64,000 nucleotides of DNA from Acidobacteriota bacterium. GTDB taxonomy: Bacteria > Acidobacteriota > Terriglobia > Acidiferrales > UBA7541. This document shows, one piece after another, positions 46,201 to 54,406 of this stretch; position 1 is the first letter of the stretch, and each line of letters starts with the position of its first letter. The translations under genes were made by a program, and so were the position numbers. The notes under the pieces are model-generated. The model was not told where the DNA came from, did no database searches, and saw only the letters and a list, made by a program, of their open reading frames with translations. The DNA lies in the NCBI GenBank assembly GCA_003223245.1, contig QHYI01000111.1, positions 24,010-88,009 of the forward strand, given 5' to 3'.

Positions 46201-46909
46201 TGCCGCCGCCCGTCTCGCCGTACTCTGCCGAGTAATTGGACGTTTGCACCTTGAATTCGGCAATCGAGTCGGTCCCTGGACTGAATTCATCAAGGCTGCC
46301 GCCACTAAGGTCGTAGCGGCCAATCGTCACGCCATCAATGAGGATTTCATGGCTGAAAAGCTGGCCACCATTAATTGAACCAGAGAAGGTATCTCCGACG
46401 GCGCCAGGAAGACTGGTAAAGATGAAAGTTTGAAGCTGCCGCCCTCCATCACCTACCTCAATAGGCAGCGTCTCAAATTCCTGCGGGCTCACGGAAGAGC
46501 CAACCTCCGCCGTGGAGGGAGTGAGTAGCGGCGAAAGCGATGTGACCTCCACCTTTTCGGTTTGGCTGCCCGGCTGGAGTGTGACGTCGACCGTAACTAC
46601 TTGCGCGACCGGCACAAGAATCTTCTCAACTACTTCTGTCTTGAAGCCCTGCTTTTGCACATCCAAGCGGTAGGTTCCGGGAGGCACTGCCACCCTGTAA
46701 TAACCAGCACTGCTGGTTGTGGCTGTCCATTTCACCCCGGTCTCAACGTTGGTCATGGTAAGTGCGAGTTCGGGTACCGCAGCACCGCTCGAGTCCTGTA
46801 CGGTACCGGTGATGGCTCCAAGATTCCCCTGCCCGAAAACAGTCCGCGTCGCGAAAAGGAAGAAAGCGGCTACGAGGACAACACGAATCGACACAGCGCT
46901 ACGCTTCAA
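43244..46909 (-). CDS. TonB-dependent receptor with carboxypeptidase-regulatory-like domain (Oar-like)
   Basis: This is an outer-membrane transporter of about 1,221 residues. The TTG start has GGAGGTG five bases upstream and gives a signal peptide (LKRSAVSIRVVLVAAFFLFATRTVFG shown in part); upstream in-frame residues are unlikely. An N-terminal carboxypeptidase-regulatory beta-sandwich (GAITGTVQDSSGAAVP) is followed by a plug domain (ILIDGVTIGRYDLSGGS, EYGETGGGIANFSYKSGTNDFHG in part) and a long beta-barrel ending in QLALRLTF with a C-terminal Phe. These large receptors import glycans or peptides in Acidobacteriota. Neighbours suggest a glycan. Confidence 0.9.
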   Translation of the reverse strand: MKRSAVSIRVVLVAAFFLFATRTVFGQGNLGAITGTVQDSSGAAVPELALTMTNVETGVKWTATTSSAGYYRVAVPPGTYRLDVQKQGFKTEVVEKILVPVAQVVTVDVTLQPGSQTEKVEVTSLSPLLTPSTAEVGSSVSPQEFETLPIEVGDGGRQLQTFIFTSLPGAVGDTFSGSINGGQLFSHEILIDGVTIGRYDLSGGSLDEFSPGTDSIAEFKVQTSNYSAEYGETGGGIANFSYKSGTNDFHGTLFEYNKNPVFNATGVFGPPKDNQKENNFGGTLGGPIRRDHTFFFFNYEGDRFRSFQFAGKMTLPTAAMKAGDFSSWLGAQLQTCGSTGDQPCTDALGRPVFLNEIYDPTTTRRVTAGQVDPKTGLVANANAIMRDPFSSGSTLNVIPASEFSNATSVLLPLIPDPSLPGNINNNFRLSGCCPILSRNAYTAKIDHVLTSKQKLWGSFTWNHRDRYNRNSSRTFLPFPGQPINPVKRQIVGGPQVRIAHAWTISSRSVNEFSVGYNRFQNRNNITDNAQFTPKLGIPGIPNDCFPPMRFSGHVQVTPLFGVGCKNVDPSESYVYQDTFSYLRGKHSLKFGGEFRRYRYNTYEPGQLSGSFSFTDRETSLPGFTSSTGHPFASFILGAVQSGSRSIYTTEPGYRAGVYAFFAQDDFKATPKLTLNLGLRWEIPVPQREVLNRESGFDPTVPNPGADNIPGALVFLGGCQTCIHRNSFQDWYFKEVGPRVGLAYQINRNLVFRGGYGISYGPPIENNFGSQNLFGFNSAVNLNKGSSPTGFSQDPATYLSTLKSASLPALAQIGVPPYTGPTLPNRDPASANGQFLDFMPRNAAAQPYVQNWSAGLQYLLPHEVLLQADYVASKGTRLLNGYFGSSFNQAPAKFLGLGDYLTEDLACALSNCDTADFPNSAATLAQFGITGLPYPDFENNNYDTTVAAAIQPFPQFQGLVNNYPTMGSSTYHSLQLMGRKTTAHGLSFIAAYTFSKTLTDTDSALSASGNQVVQDFYNRRAEKAIASFDFPQVLKLTWIYELPFGHGKRWLTSGGALDRLVSGWQVTAIQNYSSGDPLVITSQFSPGFFSFAGLRADVIPGVPQKVPHNGLDIVNGTQYLNPAAFATPPRSRVNSFALRFGNSPGFLPRTRGPGHRSEDFGIVKDTRITERVAAQFRADMFNVFNRTGLGDPDTCVDCSTFGLIFDPAHDPRVIQLALRLTF

Positions 46910-47083
46910 AGGACACCTCCAAAACTCCCGCAAGGATGTAGCACAATAGGAAAGCAAACACAACCACCAACAAACAATAAAATGGCAAAAGAAAGTAAAT
47001 GAAAGCATTCGCTCGGCCCATGCTTTTGTTTACTTTGGCTGGCAGATACTGGAAACTTATTCTGACTCCAATGGAAAAGCCGC

Positions 47084-47347
47084 ATGAACCCTAAAGCTCG
47101 CCTTTTGACCGAGCAGCGGCGGAGAAACCTGCGGGATCTTGTCGACCAACAAGGCCAAGTCACAGTGGGCGAGATGGTCAAGAGTTTTTCGATTTCGGCA
47201 GTCACTCCTGCGTGGGACGTACTTGAAGCGCAGCTCAACAATGTAACGATTCGTTCCGCAAGGGAAGTGAACGTGGTCACGGATTCAGAAAACTGGGCCG
47301 CCGGAGCGTTTCGACGATCGGGCCCTTCGAAAGAATCCGGCGTCTAA
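47084..47347 (+). pseudogene. Truncated DeoR-family transcriptional regulator
   Basis: The first about 45 residues match the DeoR/AgaR winged HTH: LTEQRRRNLRDLVDQQGQVTV then GEMVKSFSISAVTPAWDVLEA. In family members VTIRRDLDxL appears where this has VTPAWDVLEA, so the recognition helix is damaged. After that the sequence becomes unrelated and stops; the sugar-phosphate sensor domain is missing. DeoR regulators commonly control galactitol, tagatose and galactosamine genes like those nearby. It is divergent from the TonB receptor gene and is probably a remnant. Confidence 0.6.
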
Positions 47348-47408
47348 TCACCGATCAACCGTGCTCCTCAGGAGTTCACGGAAGGACTTCGCAACCGGGG
47401 CATGGAAG

Positions 47409-50400
47409 TCATTGAGGTCTAGCTTGAGGTGTGCCTCCCGCGAGAGCCAGCCGAGTGAGGTGATAAGACATGCGGTTTTCCGGCGCAAGCAGCGCTTCCC
47501 GGAGCGAAGCCTTGCCCTTCTCCGTATTTCCGAGGGCCAGCTGCAGAGCTCCCGCCGTATAAAACCACCAACCTGCGGAGCCGCCAGCGTGCGCGTTAAA
47601 TTCGGCTTGCGACAAAGCCGCGCCAAGACGCCCGCGCCATTCCGCTTTCTGATAAGAATTCAACTTCTGGGCCGCGGCCCACGCCCAAACGACGTCCGAA
47701 GCTCCGCGGGCCTGAGCCGCACGCCGGTACGATTCCTCGGCGTCCTTCTTCCGGCCGCACGCCTCTGACACTTCACCGAGCAGAAAGTCACTTCTCGCCG
47801 AATTCAGGAATGGCGCCAGCCCGTCCTGTGTGAACACCAAGTCGCTCAGGGGAGAACCAAGCGACTTTGCAGCGGCAAGAGCGTCCGGGCAATGGCCCGT
47901 TCGCGCGAGTCCCAGCGCTCGTTGCAAGTTGACCTCGATCCACACTTGACGAACATTCGTGCCGCCCTCTTCTCGGCCAAAAAAGCGATTCCGAAATAGA
48001 TCCATGGCGGCAGCGTAGTTTCCTTCCTCCGCGCGGTTCAGGGCCAGTTCGTACACCAATGGCGTAGGCATGCGCGACAGGTGTGGATAGCGCTCCAGCA
48101 CCTTCACGCGTTCCGCTGCAGACTTTCCGAGCAGCGTCAGCGCAGTTAGTGCTCCCGCATAATTCACCGTGTTTAATGGATCATTCCCAATCCCTTCGTC
48201 AAAAACATTTAAGGCCGCCGCGAATTCGTGTCTTACATGAAGCAATGCCAAGCCGGTGCTGGCCTGCAACACTGGTATCTTCGGATTGATCTCACGCGCG
48301 CGTTGCCATTCCGCGAGAGCCGCGTCCGTCTGTCCGCGCGCAAAATACCAGGTTCCAAGAAGGTAGTGTGCCGTCGCGTCCATTTCATTGCTTCGAATGG
48401 CAGCTCTCAAGGCCCGCTGCTCTTCGATTCGGTTCGGAAAAATGTAAAGGGTGGGAAGCCGGGAGGCTTGCGCGTAATCATTTTCCGGAGACTCGCCAAG
48501 CTTCTCGCGGCAATAGCCGCGAAAGTAGAGGATCAGCGGATGATTCTGGGGCACAACCGAGCCAGGTTCAGCTTGATCGGCTTTTACGCTCGGATACTCC
48601 CGACTGAGAACTTCCAGAGCCTTTCGATAGAGTCCCAGGCGCGCGTACTCGTAAGCGATGTTCAACACCCGGTAAGGGTCGCCGGCCAAATGCGCCAGGT
48701 CTGCAGTTCCAAGCTCTTCGCGGAGAAAATTGCTCAAGGGAAAGCGAGCAAGGCGCCCGTTTGCCAGGGTTTCTGCTTCTTTCGTTTTTCCAAGGGCATT
48801 CAGAATCGCTGTCAGTTCTTCCGCGGCGCGAACATCCTCGGGAGCAAGCTGCAGAGTTTGTGCCAGTAATTCTCGGGCCCGTTCTAATTTATCTGCGCGA
48901 GCCTGCACTTCCGCAAGTCGCATCGCGGCCGCAGTGCGAAAGTCAGGTAGCAGCAGAGCTTGCCGGTAAGCGTCCGCGGCATCGTCGTTCCGCTCGAGTC
49001 CCTCATAAGCGATACCCAAGTAGTAGGAGATTTCCGTGTCGCTCGTATTCCGGTCATGCACCGCAATGAGGCGGGGAAGGGCTTCGTCAAAGCGATTCAG
49101 GCTGGCCTCAAGACGTCCCGCGGCCTTTAGCAGCTCAAAGCTCTCCGGAAATTTCAGCAGCGCCTTCTGATACGTTCCCTGCGCCGCGAGGAGGTTGCCG
49201 TTGAGCTCCTGGTCTTTTCCAAGCTGAAGCCAGTCGTCCGCAGTTCTCCTACTCTCTTCCGGTATCTTGTACGAAGCCTGCGGGCCGAGCTTGATTTGGG
49301 ATTCCGCCACCCAGTCATACTGACCGTCGGTGTGCCTCAAGAGTGCGGCGCCATCGCTGCCCTTGAGTTCGAACGTAAGATTTTTTGTCCCGTTGGGAAT
49401 CGGAACTTCTTTTTTCCAGATTCGCTCAGGTGCCAAATCCGCTGTTTCCGTTAGCAAGGAGGTAGTCTCATTGAGAACCGTGATCGTCGCCGCAGGTATT
49501 TTTCGATTGGCATTGAGCGCGACGGACAAGATGCCGCTGTTTCGCTGCAAATGGACCACGCCCGCAAGGTTGGCACGCGAGATGCCGCCCGTGTCGCGGA
49601 CAGGCATCCAATACTCTGTGAAAGAAATCGCTTGCCGTGGTTGCAGGAAAGCATACGTCTCCTGGTTCCGGAAGAGACCCGCTTGCAGCTCGACGTAGGC
49701 GCTCTCGTTATCCGAGAGAGCCTTTCGCCAATCGAGCCCGTCGGCGTCCACGCCCCAGGACCAGATCTTTTTTGCGGGAACCTCACGATACAGGGAGAAA
49801 TGCGCGGTGCCGGTGTTGGTATGGGGATTCCAGACGGCCATGAAATCTTCCCGGCTCCCGTGGACGAATAAGGATACGGGTCCATCCGTCTGGTTGCGAA
49901 TGACGCTCAGATCCTTGCCTTGCGCATCGACCGGCCATCGCTGCACCTCGGCAAATCCATGAGCGGCGGCAAAGCGCATAGGGTATTCAATGCGCGAATC
50001 GTCCCAAACCTGGACGCCCGCGTTGTTCCACCAATAAAACCGCCGGCGAACGTGGCTGCGATTGCTGAGCGTTGTGTGCTGCTCCAGAATTGTGGAGCCC
50101 GGGCGCAAAGTCAGTTCCACGGTCCATTCCATCTCGTAGACTCTGTCGATGTTGCCCACGGTGACAGACGCGCTGCCGTCGGTGTGCTCGGCGTAGGCGT
50201 AATCGACGGGCGACATCGAGACCCAATTATGCGAAACAGGAAAGTTGAACTCGACACCAAAGGCAGCCCACGCTCCCCGATATCCAATCCGCGCTTTTTT
50301 GATGGAAGGATTGGCATAAAACATCGGCTGGCCGCTGATTTTGTCGATGCAGGTGTAGAGATGGCCGCCAATATCCGGCAGCACGGAACATTTCAAGTAC

Positions 50401-50762
50401 TCGTTCTCGAGATAAACGGCACGCCACGCGTGTTCCGTCCGGGTGTTGGTGATTTCATTCCGCAGCGTATATGGATAGTTGAAGCGGCCGGTCGCGAATT
50501 GATCGAAAGGAGGATTGGGATCCGGCGCCCCTTCCTCATACGTTGGGAGATTCAGAATTCCTTCCCATACGCGAACCTGGCCATGGGTTGGAATTGAATT
50601 GACGAGCGAGACGAGGAATGAGAACGCCAATAGCCGCGCCCTCGGACCGCAGAGAGGCGCCCGCTGGAATCGCTTCAAGCACATCTGCGGCTGGCTATTT
50701 GGCACGCTTGGCTTCGAACTCAATGTCGTGGTCCTGCCTTCTTTTTCCAAGAATTCATTCAC
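47409..50762 (-). CDS. DUF5107-domain protein with tetratricopeptide repeats
   Basis: This exported protein has 1,117 residues. A signal-like segment lies at about 43-60 (RLLAFSFLVSLVNSIPTHG). The DUF5107 domain (about 70-370) has ENEYLKCSVLPDIGGHLYTCIDK and WWNNAGVQVW, resembling galactose-mutarotase-like folds. The rest is a long TPR array (about 530-1100), with units such as ELLKAAGRLEASLNRFDEALP and YYLGIAYEGLERNDDAADAYRQAL. The GTG start overlaps the AgaS-like stop (GTGA), so it is coupled to that gene. It may bind or process sugars; activity has not been assigned. Confidence 0.8.
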   Translation of the reverse strand: MNEFLEKEGRTTTLSSKPSVPNSQPQMCLKRFQRAPLCGPRARLLAFSFLVSLVNSIPTHGQVRVWEGILNLPTYEEGAPDPNPPFDQFATGRFNYPYTLRNEITNTRTEHAWRAVYLENEYLKCSVLPDIGGHLYTCIDKISGQPMFYANPSIKKARIGYRGAWAAFGVEFNFPVSHNWVSMSPVDYAYAEHTDGSASVTVGNIDRVYEMEWTVELTLRPGSTILEQHTTLSNRSHVRRRFYWWNNAGVQVWDDSRIEYPMRFAAAHGFAEVQRWPVDAQGKDLSVIRNQTDGPVSLFVHGSREDFMAVWNPHTNTGTAHFSLYREVPAKKIWSWGVDADGLDWRKALSDNESAYVELQAGLFRNQETYAFLQPRQAISFTEYWMPVRDTGGISRANLAGVVHLQRNSGILSVALNANRKIPAATITVLNETTSLLTETADLAPERIWKKEVPIPNGTKNLTFELKGSDGAALLRHTDGQYDWVAESQIKLGPQASYKIPEESRRTADDWLQLGKDQELNGNLLAAQGTYQKALLKFPESFELLKAAGRLEASLNRFDEALPRLIAVHDRNTSDTEISYYLGIAYEGLERNDDAADAYRQALLLPDFRTAAAMRLAEVQARADKLERARELLAQTLQLAPEDVRAAEELTAILNALGKTKEAETLANGRLARFPLSNFLREELGTADLAHLAGDPYRVLNIAYEYARLGLYRKALEVLSREYPSVKADQAEPGSVVPQNHPLILYFRGYCREKLGESPENDYAQASRLPTLYIFPNRIEEQRALRAAIRSNEMDATAHYLLGTWYFARGQTDAALAEWQRAREINPKIPVLQASTGLALLHVRHEFAAALNVFDEGIGNDPLNTVNYAGALTALTLLGKSAAERVKVLERYPHLSRMPTPLVYELALNRAEEGNYAAAMDLFRNRFFGREEGGTNVRQVWIEVNLQRALGLARTGHCPDALAAAKSLGSPLSDLVFTQDGLAPFLNSARSDFLLGEVSEACGRKKDAEESYRRAAQARGASDVVWAWAAAQKLNSYQKAEWRGRLGAALSQAEFNAHAGGSAGWWFYTAGALQLALGNTEKGKASLREALLAPENRMSYHLTRLALAGGTPQARPQ

Positions 50763-51982
50763 GAAGGGGCATGCAGGGGGAATTTTTCCACCACTCGGTT
50801 GATGATTCCTTCCGCGGACGGCGAATCGGGCAACAGTCCTTCTTCGAGGCAGCGGAAAAAAGCCAGAAGCTGCGCCACTACAACGTGCACCGTGCAGTCA
50901 TCGTCCTCGCCGAGCTCGCCGAGTCCGGGGCATTCGATGGCGGTGTCGCGATCTCGCACTGCAGAATCTGGAATGTTCTCACCGACGATGACTTTAAAGG
51001 ATCCAAGCCTCTTTCGATCCAGTTCGCGCAATAGGTCCAATTCATACGCGCGAATCGTACGGTCACACGATAAGAGACAAACAATTACCGTGTCGTCGTG
51101 CGCGCAACTCATGGGGCCATGACGGAAGCCCAGGTACGTTTCGCAAACTGTTGTGACACGGCCGGCCGTAAGTTCCAGCATTTTCAAGGCGGCCTCGCGC
51201 GACGCCGCAAATCGCGATCCGCTCCCAAGAAACACAACACGTCGGAAGTCCGCCGCGGCAATCTTTGCCAGCATGTCGAATTTCGACAGCAGCAGGTCAC
51301 TCGTTATTTGGCTTAGCCTCGCACACAGAGTTCGATATTTCTCCGGCCGTTCGAGCATGCCGATGAACCGTACAGCCAGCAGGAGGTTGGTGAAGCTGCT
51401 GGTCATGACCAAGCTCTTGTCTAGCGTTTCGCTCGGAAGGGCAATCACCCGTATGTTCTTGTTATCAGGCCCCGCCTTGGCTAACCGGCCTTGCTCGTTG
51501 CACGTGACGACGACGTGCCGAATTTGGGGCTCCATGCCCAGCAGCAATTCAACAACGCCGCTACTTTCCGGACTGTCGCCAGACCTTGCCAAAGAAACTA
51601 GCAATCCGGGGCGGCCGGGAGGAAGAGCTTTCCCGCCGTACATCAGTAGCGCGCCGCCACTGACCGATTCCGCGGGTATGCCCAATTCATTTTTCAAGGC
51701 TAAGCAGACGCACTCCCCTGCATACTCCGAGCTGCCGGAACCGGTGAGCGCAAGGCTTTGAATCCCCTTCAAATCTTCTCGCAGGAAGTCTCGCGAAGCG
51801 ATCAATCGCTCACCGGTGCAGGGCCATGTCCCCGGCTGCTGGCAGATCTCTCGAAGCGTGTGGAAATAGCCCAGCCGTCGTTGCTCTTCCTCCGATCGCC
51901 CAAACAACTCCGCGGCCTTGGCTTGCTCTCTTGCCAAGGTTCGTTGCCACTCCGCCTCTGTCAACAGGGGATCGCTGTCCAT
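50759..51982 (-). CDS. agaS: SIS-domain protein, AgaS-like (galactosamine-6-phosphate deaminase/isomerase)
   Basis: AgaS converts galactosamine-6-phosphate to tagatose-6-phosphate and ammonia. The protein has two SIS domains, about 50-200 and 215-375. The first contains ALTGSGSSEYAGEC and SLARSGDSPESSGVVEL, the second FLGSGSRFAASREAALKMLELTAGRV and the ETYLGFRHGPMS block typical of AgaS/GlmS-type isomerases. No glutaminase domain is present. Its product would feed the LacC-like kinase and LacD-like aldolase of the same locus. Family members also include fructosamine-6-phosphate deglycase types. Confidence 0.82.
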   Translation of the reverse strand: MDSDPLLTEAEWQRTLAREQAKAAELFGRSEEEQRRLGYFHTLREICQQPGTWPCTGERLIASRDFLREDLKGIQSLALTGSGSSEYAGECVCLALKNELGIPAESVSGGALLMYGGKALPPGRPGLLVSLARSGDSPESSGVVELLLGMEPQIRHVVVTCNEQGRLAKAGPDNKNIRVIALPSETLDKSLVMTSSFTNLLLAVRFIGMLERPEKYRTLCARLSQITSDLLLSKFDMLAKIAAADFRRVVFLGSGSRFAASREAALKMLELTAGRVTTVCETYLGFRHGPMSCAHDDTVIVCLLSCDRTIRAYELDLLRELDRKRLGSFKVIVGENIPDSAVRDRDTAIECPGLGELGEDDDCTVHVVVAQLLAFFRCLEEGLLPDSPSAEGIINRVVEKFPLHAPS

Positions 51983-52021
51983 ACAATCTTTCTGCTTCCT
52001 TCCGGCTACTAAATCTCGAGG

Positions 52022-54304
52022 CTAACGTCCGGGTTGCAGTTGCGGGGTCATAATATCGAGGGGGCGATCCTCTCCGTCCACGGAGCCGTGCCAAACGCTG
52101 CCGCCGAAAGTCGTGATGTAAACCATCTTCGAGTCTTGCGGATCAGGAATGACGCGGTGTCCCCACTTAAAGTTAAAACCAGGTATGCGCGTCCAAGTCT
52201 CCCCGCGGTCTGTGGATCTCCAAGCGGAGGATTCGAATCCCGCAGCATAAAGAATGTTTGCATCGCGCGGATCAATCGTGACGTCATAAACGTGACGGTC
52301 GCGATCTAAAACCTGTTTCCAAGTCTTGCCAGCATCTTCCGACAGGAAGACGCCGCCACCATCGCCGTGCTCCCCTTTGTCTCTGGCCCACGCTGCAAGA
52401 TAGAGACGGCTCGGATCCTGAGGATCAACAGCTAAACCATTCGGGCCATTACTTCCTTGAGGCATGGCTACCGGCGTCCAGCTTTCCGCTCCGTCCATGG
52501 ATTTGTAAATCACGCCGTCGCCGTCATTCCCGATACTTCCGTCTTCGGAACGGCGCGCCAGAAGAACATAAAGCGTGCCTTTGGAGGCTCTCACGATTCT
52601 CCAGGCAAACGGTTCCTTCTGCGTGATACCTGCATTTTTCAGCGTCCAGCTCTTTCCGCCGTCCGTACTTTTGTAGACGCCACGGCCGAAACCCGCAACA
52701 TAGAGGACACGGGCATCGGCAGGGCTGGTGGGATCGAGGAGAATGTGTGTGGCGGCGGTCTGCTCCATCCCGGCATTGGATTTTGTCCAGGTTCTTCCGC
52801 CGTCCTCGCTGCGGCAAACTCCGCCGCGATAGTTTCCAATCCCTTGTCTCCTCCACATCTTTGGACGCGGCAAATCATGCGTCCAACTGTTCACACTCCA
52901 CACGCGACCCTTGACCGTGGGGTCAAATACGATCCAATACGTCGTATTCATCCAATCCTTCGGTACGCCCTGCGTGGAACTCAACCAGGACTGTCCACCG
53001 TCTTCGCTGCGAAAAAGGCCGATATCCGTTGTGGAGATAAACTGCCGACGGGGATCAAACGGGTCGAAATGGTAGCCGTAGGTGGTGGTGACATCAAGTC
53101 CCGTGCTGACCCACCCCTTTTCTCCGAATCTTCGCGAATACACGGCGACCCAATTTGCGCCCCCATCGGTCGTCTGCATCGTTCTGCCGAAGTCTGTCCC
53201 GTAACTCACCTTGGCGTCCTGGTCGGCAACGGTCAGCGCCAGAGGGTTCTCTCCCCAGCTTGTGCCAAATCGTTCTGTAATCCATGCGTCGTGAATGTTG
53301 GCGCCAGCCTTACCCGCTGGGCTGCTGTCTTCCTTCCAAACCAGGCTCCAGGTCTGTCCTGCATCTGTCGTTTTGGCGACTCCCAGCGATTTGGTTCCGC
53401 CTTCTTGCAAGTCGCCGTAGGACACATAAGCGGTATCGGGATTGTGCAAGCTCGTTGCGATGGCGCGCATTTTTCCATTGCTTTGTCCCCAACTTACTTC
53501 CCGCCAAGTTCTCCCTTCGTTGTCGGATACAAATGCCGATGCGTCACCAATCGCATAAATGATCGGCTTCCCGTCCTTGGTGAATCCCGCGGAGATATCG
53601 CTGAGCGTCTTTGCGGGAAGTGCCGGAATCTTTTGCACTCCCGATGATGTCTTTGTGGCCATGAAATGCGAACCGGCTAAGAGAAGCGTGCGCCCATCGC
53701 GCGGCGAGCTTGGATTTACCCATACTCTGCTGGCCAGTTCCGGCAAATCCGCCTCTTTCGTCCAGTTTTGTCCGGCATCTCGGGAAACAAACAGCGCGGA
53801 CGTCCCTTTTTTTCTGTCGCCTGCGGTTACATAGAGAACCTTGGAATCGGCGGGATCGATGGCCATAGCAGTGATTCGACCGAGCGGATTGGGCTCCGCG
53901 ATGATTTCTTCGTCGGAATGGTCGGAGCTCATATGGATGCTTTTGATGGAAGAGGGCTTTGGATAAACCAAGTTCCACGTCTCCCCGTTATCGTCGCTGC
54001 GCCATAAGCCGCTGGCCTGCGCGTAGATGACCTTCTTTTCCAGCGGGTCAAAAACAAAAAACTGCACTACTCCGCGTAAATTGAACATGCGCCAAGACTT
54101 GCCGCCATCGTGGGTGATATACGCTCCCGTCATGTCGCAAGCGACTAGAACCGTATTCAGGTCGTGAGGGCTGACGGTTGGATGGAACATTGCTCCCCCG
54201 CCCCCGGGCCCAATCACTTTGAAATTACCGGGACGAGGTGCATCGCCATGGCCATTGGCGGCCAGAAGAGAAACCATCAGTAAGATTTGGAGAAGGAAAG
54301 GCAT
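52022..54304 (-). CDS. Exported BNR/Asp-box repeat protein (sialidase- or GH74-like propeller)
   Basis: A 760-residue secreted protein with a signal peptide (MPFLLQILLMVSLLAANGHG). At least eight Asp-box motifs (S/T-x-D-x-G-x-T/S-W) appear, such as THDGGKSW, SDDNGETW, SRDAGQNW, SDNEGRTW, TTDAGQTW, SEDGGQSW, SEDGGRTW and STDRGETW. They fit two seven-bladed propellers like GH74 xyloglucanases or sialidases. The catalytic residues of either family cannot be placed with confidence, so the activity is unproven. AAGGAAAG precedes the ATG. It lies just upstream of the AgaS-like gene. Confidence 0.8.
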   Translation of the reverse strand: MPFLLQILLMVSLLAANGHGDAPRPGNFKVIGPGGGGAMFHPTVSPHDLNTVLVACDMTGAYITHDGGKSWRMFNLRGVVQFFVFDPLEKKVIYAQASGLWRSDDNGETWNLVYPKPSSIKSIHMSSDHSDEEIIAEPNPLGRITAMAIDPADSKVLYVTAGDRKKGTSALFVSRDAGQNWTKEADLPELASRVWVNPSSPRDGRTLLLAGSHFMATKTSSGVQKIPALPAKTLSDISAGFTKDGKPIIYAIGDASAFVSDNEGRTWREVSWGQSNGKMRAIATSLHNPDTAYVSYGDLQEGGTKSLGVAKTTDAGQTWSLVWKEDSSPAGKAGANIHDAWITERFGTSWGENPLALTVADQDAKVSYGTDFGRTMQTTDGGANWVAVYSRRFGEKGWVSTGLDVTTTYGYHFDPFDPRRQFISTTDIGLFRSEDGGQSWLSSTQGVPKDWMNTTYWIVFDPTVKGRVWSVNSWTHDLPRPKMWRRQGIGNYRGGVCRSEDGGRTWTKSNAGMEQTAATHILLDPTSPADARVLYVAGFGRGVYKSTDGGKSWTLKNAGITQKEPFAWRIVRASKGTLYVLLARRSEDGSIGNDGDGVIYKSMDGAESWTPVAMPQGSNGPNGLAVDPQDPSRLYLAAWARDKGEHGDGGGVFLSEDAGKTWKQVLDRDRHVYDVTIDPRDANILYAAGFESSAWRSTDRGETWTRIPGFNFKWGHRVIPDPQDSKMVYITTFGGSVWHGSVDGEDRPLDIMTPQLQPGR

Positions 54305-54406
54305 TATTACTTTCCTTAGCTTTCCTTACCATTTATTTCGCTTCCTTTCTTGGCAGAATCCCCCTGTCCTGTCAATCCTTTTGTCCCTTTTTCCCTAGAA
54401 GACCCT

